Of a stretch of DNA of 64,000 nt, positions 51,101 through 60,541 are shown one piece after another. Source of the DNA: Camarhynchus parvulus (lineage: Eukaryota; Chordata; Aves; Passeriformes; Thraupidae); contig NC_044573.1 of NCBI RefSeq assembly GCF_901933205.1, positions 54,753,993 to 54,817,992 on the forward strand, written 5' to 3'. Each line of letters starts with the position of its first letter. Positions within the stretch are counted from its first letter, which is position 1. Both the position numbers and the translations under genes were made by a program. Under the pieces are notes generated by a model. That model ran no database searches. It saw only the letters and a list, made by a program, of their open reading frames with translations, and had not been told where the DNA came from.

Positions 51101-54100
51101 AGATATATTTGAAAATTCTGTTGTCTCTGTGCCTGAGTCTGATCAGTACACCTTGTTTATAATTACATGTTAGGTCTTCAAACCCTACAGTATTCTGTAT
51201 TATGTAACTTACAAATTAACTCTGGTATATCAGTTAATAAAATACTGATTCTGGGCTGAAAACTTTCTTTGCAAATTTGCAGTCTACTCCATTATCATAT
51301 CAGAACTCATAAACTCTTCTCTCTGAATACCTTCTTTGATGTTCCTTGTCAGCTGAGTGCTCCAATTCTGTTCATCTCTACAAATATGTGAACATTCATG
51401 GAATTTTGTAAGGATAAATTAATATTTAGAAATGCTGCTTGGAGGTAACATACTGAATGGACCACAGGATTTTAGATAAATTCAAATAGATGGATGAGAG
51501 ATCAATGGTCCTCATGCCAGAGAAAGCACAAATAGTTATATTTATTCTAGTTAATTTCTGTTTGGTGATTTATCTTCTGATCTGTATGCTACTTCAGAGG
51601 GGCAGACTTTAGAAAATAGTTTACATATCAGTGAGAATGTCATTTTGATTTTTTTTATTAAGAGCAAGAATACTAGACACTAATGAAAGTCTTTTTTTAA
51701 GAATGATAGCTCATTAAATCTGGTGGGTGTTGATGACAACTGCCTTGGTATCTAAGAAAATGAATCTCTTCTGTTGATTACCTATACTGAGACTTTAAAG
51801 TGCTTTAGTATCAACCAAGGACCACAGAATCTAATTTGCAGGTAGTAAGTGGTGCACTGAACTGAATACCTGTGAAAATATATGAATAAATAAATAAATA
51901 AAAGATTGATTGTGCATTGTTACACAACGTAATTTGTAGCATCCAGTTAGGTGGTTGCTGAAGCATCTACATCTTTTGCAAATAAAGTTATCAAAATTTC
52001 TCTAAATAAATGGTTTTTTATAATACAGAAGGCCAAATGCTCCCTGTTAACTTAGTATCAGAGAAAACGTATGTGGTCTGAGAGAGGTGAGGCTGTTCCT
52101 GTGTTATCTTCAGATACCATAGAGGTATTCTTAGTCCCAGAGATACTCTATTTCAAAAACATTTGGTCAGAATGGGTTTTAAATTTAAATTTTTAAACTG
52201 ACAAAGTAATCTTGCAAAATACCTGATTTGCTGCATGAACGGTTGCACGCGTATAGATGCTCTTTCAAAGTCTTACCTTAAGGAATATGAGAAATATGAA
52301 ACAATATTTTATGAAACTGAATTTTATAGTGTGAATTAGAAGGAATATACAGAGCATTGGGGCAAACTTCTTCCCTTCGTGACTTCAAGAATATCTTACT
52401 GAAATTTTCAGTTAGTGGGATTGCTGTAGTATTTTCAATCCGCTAAGATGCATAGTTTAGTATTGCTTTTATGGAGCTGGCAGCTAAATACTAATAGAGA
52501 TCTCAGTAGTCTCACTAAAGTTATGGCTTCTTAGGGATAGAACAAATTTAATACCAAAGTTCTTTCTTCATGGCTGAATGAGTTAAGATACTCTTTTTTA
52601 TATTCTGCTTGGTTTGATTTGATGATCTTAAGGGTCTTTTCTAACCTAAATGATTCTATGCGTTTCCTCATAGGGGGCTAGTCATGAATTTGCTGGTTTT
52701 CTGAAAGAATCTTGATATTATATTCACACAGACAAGAAGAATAGACATTTTATTCTCCTTCTCTATATTTAAATGATTTGAAAATTTGGATCTGCTGGGA
52801 GTTTTGGCTTCTTGGGACACCAAGTAAAGCGCAGTATTACAGGTAGCTGGAGCAGGGAGGTGTTGTATCTGTGCTATACTGTTTCTCAGGTGTCAGCCTG
52901 TGTGTGTCAGAAGACAGGAGCACAAGCTACAGAGAACTTTGTTCCAGCACAGCTGCTCTAACAGCATGTTAACCTCACTGCAAGTGCCTAGCTATCAGGA
53001 TAACCGTGATAATTGCAAATCTGTTGTGCAAATTACATCCAACTAACTCTATTCTGAGCAGAGGCTCAGTAAAAGAATTAGTAGAAATACATCAAAGATT
53101 TCTTTCTTATCTGAGGAACCTGTCCTTTCTTTGGCTGAAATAAAGCAAAAGCTTTATCTTTAAAAATTATTAAGGGGAAGTTTTATTTTACAAATTTTAG
53201 GCAGCTTTCAAAGAAAGGAACCATAAATTGGCTTCTTTCATCTGTCAGGTTCATTTCTTACAAGACAGTACTTTGTTAAATGCAGGCAGCGATGACTTTT
53301 TTTATCCCATGGTCCAGTTTTTGTTCTCTCACGTAATGCTTGAAGTGTGACTCATTTTAGGTGATTAGCTTATATGATGAGATGTAAGATGCATTTGTTC
53401 TGTAATAGGTAAATTTATTTGTCTGTAGTAGACAAATTTGTTATTTGTCTGTTTCTAACAAATTTTACAGTGATAGCGCTTCTTTGGTTTCAAAAAATAG
53501 CTTCTGATTAACAGCCAACACATCTAGTTCATTGTTTGGAAATCTGAGAGGGACACTTATATTTTACTTGACCAGCCTTCTTATACAGTGAACAGAATAC
53601 CTTTCTCTTTCCTGATAACTTTTGCTTATAACATGCTCACAGACCTGAGACTTCCTGTTAGTGTTTTTCTGTCCACTGCCAGGTCACTGAATTCTGCAGA
53701 AAACTTTGCAGCCTTACAAAACTGCAGTGCCATGACACACTGAAGTGGTAAACTGTAAAACAAATATGCTTTTCTTCAAAGCCATAAAATGGCACAGAAG
53801 GAAAAGAAATTTAATATACTTGGGTTTTCTTTCTTTCTTTTCATTTTCCATCTTAAAACATTCTAAATATTTTGCTAACTTCTGGAGCTTTATGTCAAGG
53901 ATTACTCTGAAGTCAATCAGACAATAATGTCTTTTCAGCAATAGCAGACCAGCTAATAAAGTGGTGGTAAAAGATTAAAAAATCCTCTCCTGTCTCAGCT
54001 CAATTAACTTTTCAACTGAAAATTGACTTTGCTAATCTGTTGAAGACTAAAATTAGTTGTTAAGATATCTTTAAAGAACTTTGTGTTAATTTAACATCAG

Positions 54101-57100
54101 ATGAAAACTGCTGGTAATATCTCTGACACTGCAATGTCCTCGTTTGTCATGATTTCGCTCCTCTAAGACTCATGTCTAGTTGGTGACTTCTCTCATACTG
54201 AGAGAATGGTTTTCAGTTAGACTGTAAGAAGGTAAATTTAAGAGAATTGGGCACATTTGCTTTCATTACAACTAATGACCTTGACTTGCTACAGAGATGT
54301 TAATTTCTGGACTACATCTGTCAGCTCTACTAAAAGGCTGCAATGGGTTTTTTTTTAATGTGTGGTTGTACTACATCATAGAAGGAAGACAGACTGGTGC
54401 TAAGAGACCTGAAAGTGTGGGCAGAACAATTTGAAAGAGACATAGCCCGAGCACAGGTGGCAGAAACAAGCTTACAAGAGAAGTATCAGGTAAGCAGCAG
54501 GGAAATTGTGTATGATAACAAATCTTTGTCATCATTATGTGTAACAGGTACTGCAGTATTTTGTGCAATCTGTACATATGAGAGTCACTATGATGTTGTT
54601 TAAAGAAATAAGGACACAAAGTGTGTTATTGGTGGAGGAGTTATAATGCCAGCTCCAGCTTTGCTACGTAGGACAGTGCACAGATGGTTTGCCTAACACA
54701 GAGCTTTTCCCAGCAGTGTGAAGAGGGACTGTCCTAGTTAGGAGAGAGCATGTGTCTGTGCCATCCCTCCAGATCCTGCATGATTTAGCTCAGATAGGAG
54801 GTATGACTGAAGGCTGGATGAGGTGACAGGTGGAGAGAACAGGACTTAGAGTTTTATTTTCATTCGCTCTCTCAAAGGTTAATGTCTAAATCAGAAATCC
54901 AAAACTTGGCCTAAATTTTCTCCTGAAGCTTGACTGTTCTCTAAATGCAGCCATTGTCCCAAGTAGCATTAAATCCAGTTGCAGTTTTATCTCATCAATT
55001 ATTATCTCATTTCATATATGGTTCATGCACCTGATAGCTGAAGGGAAATACAAAAGTCTTATCTATATATAAATAAAAAAATACACAAGTAAATATAGAA
55101 GTTAAGTGCTATTCTTCTTTAGGAAAGATTAGGACAGCTATCAGTACAAAATTTCCGTGGGTTATGGTACTTCCTAAATGTTAAAGAATTTAACTCCTTC
55201 ACTCTCTACTGCAATTGATTTGGTTTTCTCTTTGTGCAGTCATATAAGCATTTCAGAGTACAATATGAGGTAAAAAGGAAACAGTTTGAACTTGCAACCC
55301 AGTCAGTAAGGAAAGATGGTAAATTATCACTTGATCAAGCTGTGGTGAAGCAAGCATGGGAGAGAGTTACTTCCAGGGTAAGTTGAAAGTCATTGTGCTA
55401 TATATATTTTTTATTAAATGAAGGGTGGAATTTAAAATCATTTAAACATCTGTTTGCTATTGATTTTATTAGGCATTAGGAACCTAAAAGTGGACCAAAT
55501 TTCTGGCACTGCTGAATTATTTTGCATTTTTTGAGAATATTTACTGCACTATCATCTTTAATATTGCTCAGAGATAGAATATGAACTTTAAGAAAAGCAC
55601 TATACTTGGAGATTTCCCTTTACTTGAAAGAGTGGTAACAGTGCTCAGCCAAGTTCAAAACATTGTTGATAGAAAGAAAAGCATACACAAAGCCACTTCC
55701 AAACCCAATGTTCTGATGTAAATTGCTAGTTATTTGAGAAAATCTAATATAGCGTTTTTTAGTATAACTAAAAAAAATTCTGTAATACTGAATACATCAC
55801 CAATAAATGAGGTTTTAATTCTATTTTTGACCTATTTTCAATAGTAATAAATTAATGTTAGTATTTATGATTTGCATTCTGAACAACTGAATGAAAAATA
55901 CCAAGCAAATTATACTGTTTGATCCAAATTAAAAGTTAATTAAAACATTATTACTAGTGTATATCCATACTGCATAAATATACTTTTTTATGTCATGTAT
56001 TTAACAGAGTATCTGTTTAAAGTGATTCTGGAATTTTCACATAATTTTCATTATGTTTTCATTCCCGTAACAGGCATTGCCAATAAGACAGGGTGTTTTA
56101 TTGCTATATTCGCCCCTCTAGAGTCTTTTGAGACTCATATGAACCTTACATATAAAAAGTATGTTCAAAATAAAGATATAAAGATTTTATGCAGGAGCAT
56201 TAATTAAATGACAATGGCAGAAGAAGTTCTTGAATCCCTTTTCTGTGCATATTAACTGATGAAGTTCCAGATATTTTGATTCTCAGTTGTTCCAGTTACT
56301 CCATTTACCATTCAGAAAGGGAAATACATAAATCAACAAATTCTTATAGATATATTGTTGCCTGTGAGAATGCTGCAATTTCCAACTCATGTGGAATAAT
56401 ATACCTAGGCTTATGTCTCAATTATACTCTGTTGCATGGGGGTTTGATTTTACAGTGTAAAGTGTGATTTTTATAAATGTACTTATTTGTATTATTTAGC
56501 AAGGGAGGAATTTCAGTCCTTTTCCTTTTACTTCCTAGATGCTTGACTGGCACATACACCTTGATAAATCCCTTCCTGCACCTTTGGGTACCATTGGTGC
56601 TTGGCTCTACAGGGCAGAGGCTGCTCTGAGGGAAGAAGTAACTGTCCAGCAAGCTCATGAGGAAACAGCAAACACAATACACAGGAAGCTTGAACAACAT
56701 AAGGTAGATGGAGATGCATTCATTCTGTGTGTTCCATTGTTTTCACAGCTGTAAATTATCCATACTCTGCAAAATAATTATTTCTACTTTCTGTGGGTTA
56801 TGTTGTCCTGGTAGTGGCTAAATGTTGGTGTCTTGTCATGGTGATTTGAACTGTGATACCTGTGTATCTTGCAACCAATATTCAGATATTCAGAATTGCT
56901 TTCAAGTGTTTTTGCTTCTTCTAGATGAAGTAGGTCAGGTATTACTATTTTAATTTCTACCGTAAAATTCCGTAGGGAGCTCATAATATTGGGTGCATGG
57001 TTCAACCAGTATGAACTAATTGGGTGAAACAGGAAAAAGGGAATAAATGCACTAACTGTGCTGATAGTCAGTGCAGGTGACATTCATGATGGGGAGAAAA

Positions 57101-60100
57101 TGAGAATGCAGTGAATTTTGATAGTGTTGTGATGACAGATAGCATGATAGCCATCTGTGATGGCAGATAGCATGCTGTGGTAAACAGGAAATTTTCCAGA
57201 TGAATGTAAATAATTGTACCATCGTTCTGTGCTGAGTCCCAGTTCTCTTTTAAAACCAAAGCGGTGAGGTTTTTTCCGTGGATTTGCATAATATGTGTGG
57301 GAAAAATGTATTGGTGAAAAAATATGCTGGTGAGATGATAAAAGAAACGGAACCAGTAAATGGAAAGGAAAAGATGGTGTAGAGAAAGGCAGTACTTGAG
57401 GCTGTATTTTCCTTTTTTTCTCCTCTATCACTACTATATTTAAACTATTTTTGTAAATTTGTTATTTTTTGTGTATAGGATATGGGTAGGGTTTTTTCAT
57501 CAAAAAGTAATGTTATATCATGAAAAGCTGAGAAATTTCATGATCACTTGATTGCTTTTTATTAGAACAATTGTAGCTCTTCTAACTTGAGTACTAACTA
57601 ATTAAATTTAAAAAAAACCCCAATGTTAAAATCTGTAAGGAAGATACAGACTTTTTCGGGGTCTTGTCTCTTATAATGCTAGATTTCATTAACTTTCTTG
57701 GTAGCATCAAATATTTCAGGATTCATAGGATTTTACATTTGTTTAAAAAAAAATTAACAAGTCAAACACTCTTTTGTTCTTAGAATGTGAACACAGTAGA
57801 CCTCCTTTTGATACATTCATAAGAAGTACAAAAGAGCATGCCCTAAACTGTTTATTTGCATCAGAAATGCTGTGGTGAGGGATTTCCATGCCAACAAATA
57901 AACTTTGATTTAGGTTAATCTGTGCCAGGGGAGTTTTCCCATGGGAGTGGGATGGACAAAGCTTCAAGAGAAGCATATATAATTATATCTGTTCGTGGAG
58001 TTTGTTTTGTTGCTCAGATTTGAATTGATGAATCTACATGTGCTACTGGATAGTACCAGAAATGCATTCATGTATTTTTTTCAGTCCTTGTTTCCTTGTT
58101 ACCTTCTGGTTTGTTGGTTTGTTTGTTTGGATTTGTTCAAATGACATCATTGTTTCCTTTTTATCTTTGTCTCATCTGACAATGGGTTATTTTAGTGAAC
58201 TTTATAGCTCATGGCCTATTTGAATTTAGTACAAAATGTACAAGCTTATTTGGACAAACCTTGTATAATCAGGCAAGCACCTATGCTTATTTTAGTTGCT
58301 ATTGCTACCGAGATCCAGGAACTAAGGGCAATGTGTGTGCTTGCTGGGGGTCATTTCCCAGAGCAGGATTTCATTTTATGAGGATGTTGTATATAAGTTT
58401 TCATGAGCTTCCTGTTGATGCTGGATGAAACTACTGTGATTCGTTTTGACTCACCAGTTAGGGGCGCATGTTAGGGGCATCCCTTTGCATCCTTTGCATC
58501 CCTTGTATGGCAAGGTCTCAAACACAGCTGAGATAGTTGTTCCAAATCTTCCCTTTATGTGAGACTGTGTCAGGAGTTTTCACCATGGTAAAATCATGAG
58601 AAAGCCTAGCTCATTTCTCTTTGCAGCAAGGTGTTGGCTGAAGCAGAAGACAATGAAAACCCAGGTGGGTTGATGGGGACAGTGGGGCCATTTGGTGAGC
58701 TGAGCCAGAGAATTTCCACTGATTCCTTCTGTGCAAACACCGAGATTTGGCTGGGGAGAAGCCCTTCCTTGGCACGTAGGAATATATACATATGTAGAAT
58801 CTGTGCAGAAGCCTGCATTTTGTTCCCTGAGGTGAGAGAGGGGGGAACCTTTGTACAATCTTTGCTAGCAGGCTTCTGAGCACCTTGTGCTAGCAGCTGT
58901 CTGTCTGCAGTGAAAAACCCCCAACATTCTGTGCTCTCCCAGCCACTCTCCAGGGACTTGACGTGTTACTGCTAAGAGTATCTCTTCAAAGACTGCTGCC
59001 AGTCATTCATTTCAATATGTAATCTCCAGGAAGCCGTTTGAAGCGGTGTTGCTTAGTTACAGTTGAAGTGTGCTCTGCTGTAGGGCTTGCACTGCTACGG
59101 TTCACATCGCAGCAATACAGGTCGGGTACCACATTCCGCAGTCGCTCGTGCAGTACTGAGACAGCCATCCTGAAGTCTTTTGATGGTGAGAGAGTGAAAA
59201 GTTTACTAAATATGGAATATGTACTTAGACAAGGAGCTATAGATCTTCCTCCTATATATAGTAGACCAGATTAGTTGCTTAAAATTTCAGTCTATACTTA
59301 GCAAAGGTTAGTATCTGTTAAAAAGATTTGAAGAGTAAATTTAGGAGGGTTATGCTTTTGGGATGTTAGCATACTGGCAGACGGAATTTCAGAGATTATT
59401 TAATACAGTTAAAGGTTCTTGTTTTGTTAAACCTTTTGCAGTGTATCCTGTTTTAAAATCTTTCAGGATTGTTCGACATGGCTGTAACAGAGCTTCACAT
59501 AAGGGGGTTCCCTGTGTAAACGTTTAAGTTGGCGTAAATGCTTATGTGATATGTATTACCTTGCATGGAAATGTGAGAGCACGATCAAATAGTTAACTAC
59601 ATTGAGTCATCAGAGCCGGCTTAAAACTGTGCTTATTAGTTAGATAGCCTACTGTGAGCCTTTTCTCTCCCTCTCCTCCCTCCCCCCACTCTCTCAATAT
59701 CTCTCTCTTTCTTAAAAATCCAATCAGGATCTGCTGAAAAACATAGATGGTCACAAAAAGGCTTTCCACGAGATCCACAGGACCAGGTCTGTTAATGGCG
59801 TGCCTGTTCCACATGACCAGTTAGAGGATATGGCAGACAGGTAAGGCTTTCAATCTGAAATGAAAAGCTTCTGTGTATGAAGGGGAGCCTGTTTGCTTTT
59901 TTATCTGTTCATGCAGAGATCACTGTCTAGTTACATTTCTCAGTGGCAAACTGAGATGGATGGAAAAACCTCCTAGAATATACATAAAAATATACTGAAA
60001 AACCTGATGCTTTTAAGATTGATGAGAATCAAAATAAGCAATAAATTTTGGATAGGAATGCCCTTTCTTATACTGATGCTGTTATTACTTGTCCCTGGAA

Positions 60101-60541
60101 GAAATGTTATATAACAGCCAGGATGCATGTGAAAAAAAAGAAAAATGACTTTGCAAAACTTAATAACAGAAGTGAACTGATGTTTTCTATGATTAAAAAG
60201 AAATGTAATTAGTTTATTGTTCAAGAGCAGTCATTAGAATATCGTCACACATAATTAAATGTTTGTAGATTCTAAATGAGGTGAAAGATTAGAAAAATAT
60301 CCAAACTGCTTTCAGTCTCTTCTGCAAAAATGAATATTGCTCTATTATATTATACTGTGATTCATTTTTTAGGTTTAATTTTGTTGTCTCTTCATCTGAG
60401 CTCCATCTGTTGAAGATGGAGTTTCTGGAACTGAAGTACCGTCTGCTGTCACTCTTAGTCTTTGCAGAATCAAAGTTAAAATCATGGATTATCAAATACG
60501 GAAGGCGAGAGTCAGTGGAACTGCTTCTTCAAAATTATATT
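27107..60541 (+). CDS. SYNE1: SYNE1 (nesprin-1), N-terminal 14 coding exons, partial at both ends
   Basis: Nesprin-1 is a giant spectrin-repeat protein of the outer nuclear membrane. Its N-terminal paired CH domains bind F-actin, and its C-terminal KASH domain (outside this window) binds SUN proteins. Join: 27107-27168, 36619-36714, 38548-38631, 42171-42191, 42483-42575, 44221-44399, 46359-46555, 46717-46826, 49519-49566, 54382-54489, 55240-55377, 56539-56703, 59728-59840, 60373-60541. This totals 1583 nt, or 528 codons once one base is supplied by the upstream exon. All introns are GT-AG and all phases agree. Residues (counted from the split first codon): CH1 about 5-119, Ser-rich linker about 120-163, CH2 about 164-267, spacer about 268-300, rod from about 300. 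SYNE1 is preferred over SYNE2 because CH1 has ALKFLEGRR and [13 protein letters not shown] and the linker has [12 protein letters not shown], as I remember mammalian nesprin-1. The initiator exon and all exons after 60541 are missing. Confidence 0.95.
28735..28790 (+). repeat. Direct duplication ACTGATTGGTCTTCA
   Basis: The 15-mer appears at about 28738 and again about 25 bases later, both followed by a CACAC-like stretch. Confidence 0.75.
30293..30496 (+). mobile_element. CR1 LINE 3'-end fragment, + strand
   Basis: The sequence starts near AAATTTCTTCACCAAAAGGG. It continues with the CR1 3' region (GGCACTGGAATGGCTGC, CCCTGGAGGTGTTTAAAAGA, TTAGTGGTGGACATGTCAGT, GGTTAATGATTGGACTTGAT) and ends in a degraded CCTAAATGGTTATATGAG tail. 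It is a short dead copy inside the long SYNE1 intron, in the same orientation as the gene. Confidence 0.88.
33883..33917. repeat. (AAT)n-(ATC)n compound microsatellite
   Basis: AATAATAATAATGATAATC followed by six CAT units. Confidence 0.9.
35735..35788. repeat. (ATT)n-(ATC)n compound microsatellite
   Basis: ATTATT units interrupted by ATC, then a run of ATC/CAT units. The apparent Asp/Asn-rich peptide on the minus strand here is a microsatellite artefact. Confidence 0.9.
36619..36714 (+). CDS. SYNE1: SYNE1 exon: CH1 core (DLFEDIKDG block)
   Basis: This 96-nt, 32-codon, phase 0-0 exon lies between CTTTTCAG and GTAAGT. It opens with [17 protein letters not shown] and continues with a Leu-rich helix ending in LEVLSGQKL. 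This is the conserved CH1 core helix of spectrin-family actin-binding domains (D-L-x-x-D-x-x-D-G followed by L-L-E-x-L-S-G). Removing the exon would keep the reading frame but destroy the fold, so it is presumably constitutive. Confidence 0.96.
36715..38547 (+). other. SYNE1: SYNE1 intron
   Basis: GT-AG intron of 1833 bases. The only notable content is the palindromic CA/TG microsatellite at 38194. Confidence 0.9.
38194..38233. repeat. (TA)n-(CA)n-(TA)n-(TG)n palindromic microsatellite
   Basis: ACACACACATATAT (38203-38216), a C, then ATATATGTGTGTGT (38218-38231): a perfect 14-bp inverted repeat made of microsatellite units, about 315 bases before the 38548 exon. Confidence 0.9.
38548..38631 (+). 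CDS. SYNE1: SYNE1 exon: CH1, ALKFLEGRR block
   Basis: This 84-nt, 28-codon, phase 0-0 exon lies between TTTAAG and GTAGGT. It encodes [18 protein letters not shown], then [10 protein letters not shown]. It corresponds to the CH1 segment where dystrophin and spectrin have R-x-H-x-x-x-N-V-x-x-A-L. The Trp codon at 38584-38586 sits where, from memory, mammalian nesprin-1 has Ala. The exon precedes the optional microexon, so its last Arg joins either Ser (microexon used) or Ile (microexon skipped). Confidence 0.95.
38632..42170 (+). other. SYNE1: SYNE1 intron upstream of the microexon
   Basis: 3539 bases containing the minus-strand solo LTR (40219-40799). The GC-richer block at about 39890-40215 next to the LTR is not recognised. 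It may be an older repeat. The 155-codon frame at 39504-39971 has no recognised similarity. Confidence 0.85.
40219..40799 (-). mobile_element. Solo LTR of an endogenous retrovirus, minus strand
   Basis: The block of about 581 bp starts TGTTCTGGTTTG and ends CTTGTTACA, so it has TG...CA ends on both strands. On the minus strand it reads a TATA-like element (complement of ATTATATCC near 40541-40550) and then an AATAAA (complement near 40270-40275), in U3-R order, which gives the orientation. The sequence resembles a family I associate with songbirds. No coding region or second LTR adjoins it, and no clear target-site duplication was seen. It lies in the SYNE1 intron before the microexon, antisense to the gene. 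Confidence 0.72.
42171..42191 (+). CDS. SYNE1: SYNE1 21-nt microexon (SVYRGSP) inside CH1
   Basis: Twenty-one bases lie between a long U-rich tract ending in CATGCTAG and a weak donor, GTTTGT. They encode seven in-frame residues, SVYRGSP (phase 0-0). Skipping joins GRR directly to IKLVN. Inclusion lengthens the CH1 loop and adds Tyr and two Ser as possible phosphorylation sites. From memory, mammalian nesprin-1 has a near-identical optional heptapeptide at this point, which is the main reason for the call. A UGC motif just upstream of the acceptor resembles sites used by the neural microexon factor SRRM4. That link is inference only. Confidence 0.86.
42303..42343 (+). repeat. Short tandem duplication in the microexon-downstream intron
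   Basis: The unit CTAAATGTGAAATTACAATTG is followed directly by a second TCTAAATGTGAAATTGCAC. This is a roughly 20-bp local duplication just upstream of the hairpin. Confidence 0.75.
42390..42432. repeat. Perfect 16-bp inverted repeat (hairpin) with 11-nt loop
   Basis: The left arm AGAAATGCATTTCAAA (42390-42405) and the right arm TTTGAAATGCATTTCT (42417-42432) are exact reverse complements around the loop 42406-42416. Each arm also contains the self-complementary 12-mer GAAATGCATTTC. The hairpin lies in the 291-nt intron after the 21-nt microexon and ends 50 nt before the next exon's acceptor AG. Confidence 0.93.
42483..42575 (+). CDS. SYNE1: SYNE1 exon: end of CH1
   Basis: This 93-nt, 31-codon, phase 0-0 exon lies between TCTGTATAG and GTATTT. 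It begins [20 protein letters not shown] and ends [11 protein letters not shown]. This is the strongly conserved last part of a type-1 CH domain: dystrophin has a parallel V-x-I-x-S-x-D-I-x-D-G stretch followed by L-G-L-x-W-x-I-I-L. It confirms an actin-binding domain of the spectrin/dystrophin/nesprin type. Confidence 0.97.
42576..44220 (+). other. SYNE1: SYNE1 intron
   Basis: GT-AG intron. No further feature recognised. Confidence 0.9.
44221..44399 (+). CDS. SYNE1: SYNE1 exon: CH1-CH2 Ser-rich linker and CH2 start
   Basis: This 179-nt exon enters in phase 0 after TTTTCTCTGCAG and leaves in phase 2. The donor GTAAGT starts at 44400, so the final Lys codon is completed by the next exon. Residues 120-159 form the flexible linker: [20 protein letters not shown], then an acidic Ser/Val stretch, then SPPSKRKV. 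The linker has many potential Ser-Pro sites. From [17 protein letters not shown] the sequence is the first helix of CH2. Confidence 0.96.
44400..46358 (+). other. SYNE1: SYNE1 intron
   Basis: GTAAGT donor at 44400 and TTTTTTAG acceptor. Nothing else recognised. Confidence 0.9.
46359..46555 (+). CDS. SYNE1: SYNE1 exon: CH2 core
   Basis: This 197-nt exon enters in phase 2 (one base completes Lys) after TTTTTTAG and leaves in phase 1 before GTACCT. It encodes [19 protein letters not shown], then [40 protein letters not shown] and RLLDPE. The motifs D-F-x-x-S-W-R-S-G-x-A-F, L-x-x-A-F-x-x-A-E and [10 protein letters not shown] are textbook type-2 CH signatures. Confidence 0.97.
46717..46826 (+). 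CDS. SYNE1: SYNE1 exon: end of CH2
   Basis: This 110-nt exon follows only a 161-nt intron. It enters in phase 1 after TTGTCTAG (AT completes Asp) and leaves in phase 0 before GTAAGT. It encodes [20 protein letters not shown], then [18 protein letters not shown] closes CH2 in spectrin-family actin-binding domains. The tail after YYP looks less conserved and starts the spacer toward the rod. Confidence 0.97.
46827..49518 (+). other. SYNE1: SYNE1 intron
   Basis: The section 47400-48090 is GC-richer and has open frames on both strands, none recognised. It may be a decayed repeat. The intron ends in an exceptionally long pyrimidine tract (49455-49510). Confidence 0.8.
49519..49566 (+). CDS. SYNE1: SYNE1 short spacer exon between CH2 and rod, 48 nt
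   Basis: Sixteen codons ([16 protein letters not shown]), phase 0-0, lie between a very strong polypyrimidine tract ending in TTGCTAG and a strong donor, GTAAGGG. Mammalian nesprin-1, as I recall it, has a 17-residue segment here that also starts with Glu and ends in Phe-Lys, with a shared P-x-F in the middle. The placement therefore rests on position, phase, splice sites and weak similarity. Skipping would preserve frame. It could be a cassette exon, or less likely a cryptic exon. Confidence 0.78.
50914..50950 (+). repeat. Two tandem copies of a 20-bp unit
   Basis: CAGTAACCTATATATAT occurs at 50914-50930 and again at 50934-50950. Confidence 0.9.
51884..51903. repeat. (AATA)n microsatellite
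   Basis: Five consecutive AATA/AAAT units. Confidence 0.9.
52610..52661 (+). mobile_element. CR1 3'-tail fragment, + strand
   Basis: About 50 bases contain TTTGATGATCTTAAGGGTCT followed by AACCTAAATGATTCTATG. This is the terminal part of an avian CR1 in the + orientation. Only the tail is present, as expected for severe 5' truncation. Confidence 0.82.
54382..54489 (+). CDS. SYNE1: SYNE1 exon: first rod helix
   Basis: This 108-nt, 36-codon, phase 0-0 exon lies between CATCATAG and GTAAGC. It encodes [20 protein letters not shown], then [16 protein letters not shown]. The heptad-like spacing and the W-x-E-Q-F-E-R-D block match the start of the nesprin-1 spectrin-like rod. The same DNA has an open frame on the opposite strand, which is a shadow. 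Confidence 0.94.
54490..55239 (+). other. SYNE1: SYNE1 intron
   Basis: GT-AG intron with nothing else recognised. Confidence 0.9.
55240..55377 (+). CDS. SYNE1: SYNE1 exon: rod
   Basis: This 138-nt, 46-codon, phase 0-0 exon lies between TTTGTGCAG and GTAAGT. It begins [20 protein letters not shown] and later reads [22 protein letters not shown]. It matches the nesprin-1 segment running from the first rod helix into the next. The K-L-S-L-D-Q-A stretch is almost invariant in my memory of vertebrate SYNE1. Confidence 0.95.
55378..56538 (+). other. SYNE1: SYNE1 intron
   Basis: GT-AG, strongly AT-rich. Nothing else recognised. Confidence 0.9.
56539..56703 (+). CDS. SYNE1: SYNE1 exon: rod, spectrin-like repeat
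   Basis: This 165-nt, 55-codon, phase 0-0 exon lies between TACTTCCTAG and GTAGAT. It begins [20 protein letters not shown], continues [20 protein letters not shown] and ends RKLEQHK. The internal Met at the exon start is not an initiator, because the splice acceptor abuts it and the upstream exon joins in frame. The W-L-x-x-A-E helix is the spectrin-repeat hallmark. Confidence 0.96.
56704..59727 (+). other. SYNE1: SYNE1 intron with a CpG-retaining patch
   Basis: About 3 kb. The stretch 59032-59160 holds eight CpG dinucleotides in about 125 bases against a CpG-poor background, and scattered CpGs continue to about 59620. Short local duplications occur at 57130-57175 and 58465-58505. Confidence 0.8.
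59728..59840 (+). CDS. SYNE1: SYNE1 exon: rod
   Basis: This 113-nt exon follows a pyrimidine-rich region (59660-59715) and CAATCAG. It enters in phase 0 and leaves in phase 2 before GTAAGG (AG of an Arg codon). It encodes [20 protein letters not shown], then [17 protein letters not shown]. It aligns with the nesprin-1 stretch containing AFHEI, RSVNG and QLEDMA. Confidence 0.95.
59841..60372 (+). other. SYNE1: SYNE1 intron
   Basis: GT-AG intron of 532 bases. Nothing else recognised. Confidence 0.9.
60373..60541 (+). CDS. SYNE1: SYNE1 exon: rod, last exon in window
   Basis: This 169-nt exon enters in phase 2 after CATTTTTTAG (G completes Arg) and leaves in phase 0 before GTAAGT. It carries [20 protein letters not shown], then [20 protein letters not shown] and [16 protein letters not shown]. 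This is near-identical to mammalian nesprin-1 as remembered. The following mammalian exon (starting Ser-Phe-Ile-Glu-Asn) was looked for by eye and not found before 64000. Confidence 0.96.

Larger units (their letters stand above)
49567..54381 (+). other. SYNE1: SYNE1 intron, 4.8 kb
   Basis: It contains the 20-bp tandem repeat (50914), an AATA microsatellite (51884) and the CR1 tail (52610). Otherwise nothing recognised. Confidence 0.85.

Noticed and set aside
27107..60541. Assignment to SYNE2 (nesprin-2) rather than SYNE1
   Set aside because: The CH1 and linker motifs ([29 protein letters not shown]) and the rod stretch [16 protein letters not shown] fit nesprin-1. Nesprin-2, as remembered, differs at all of these.
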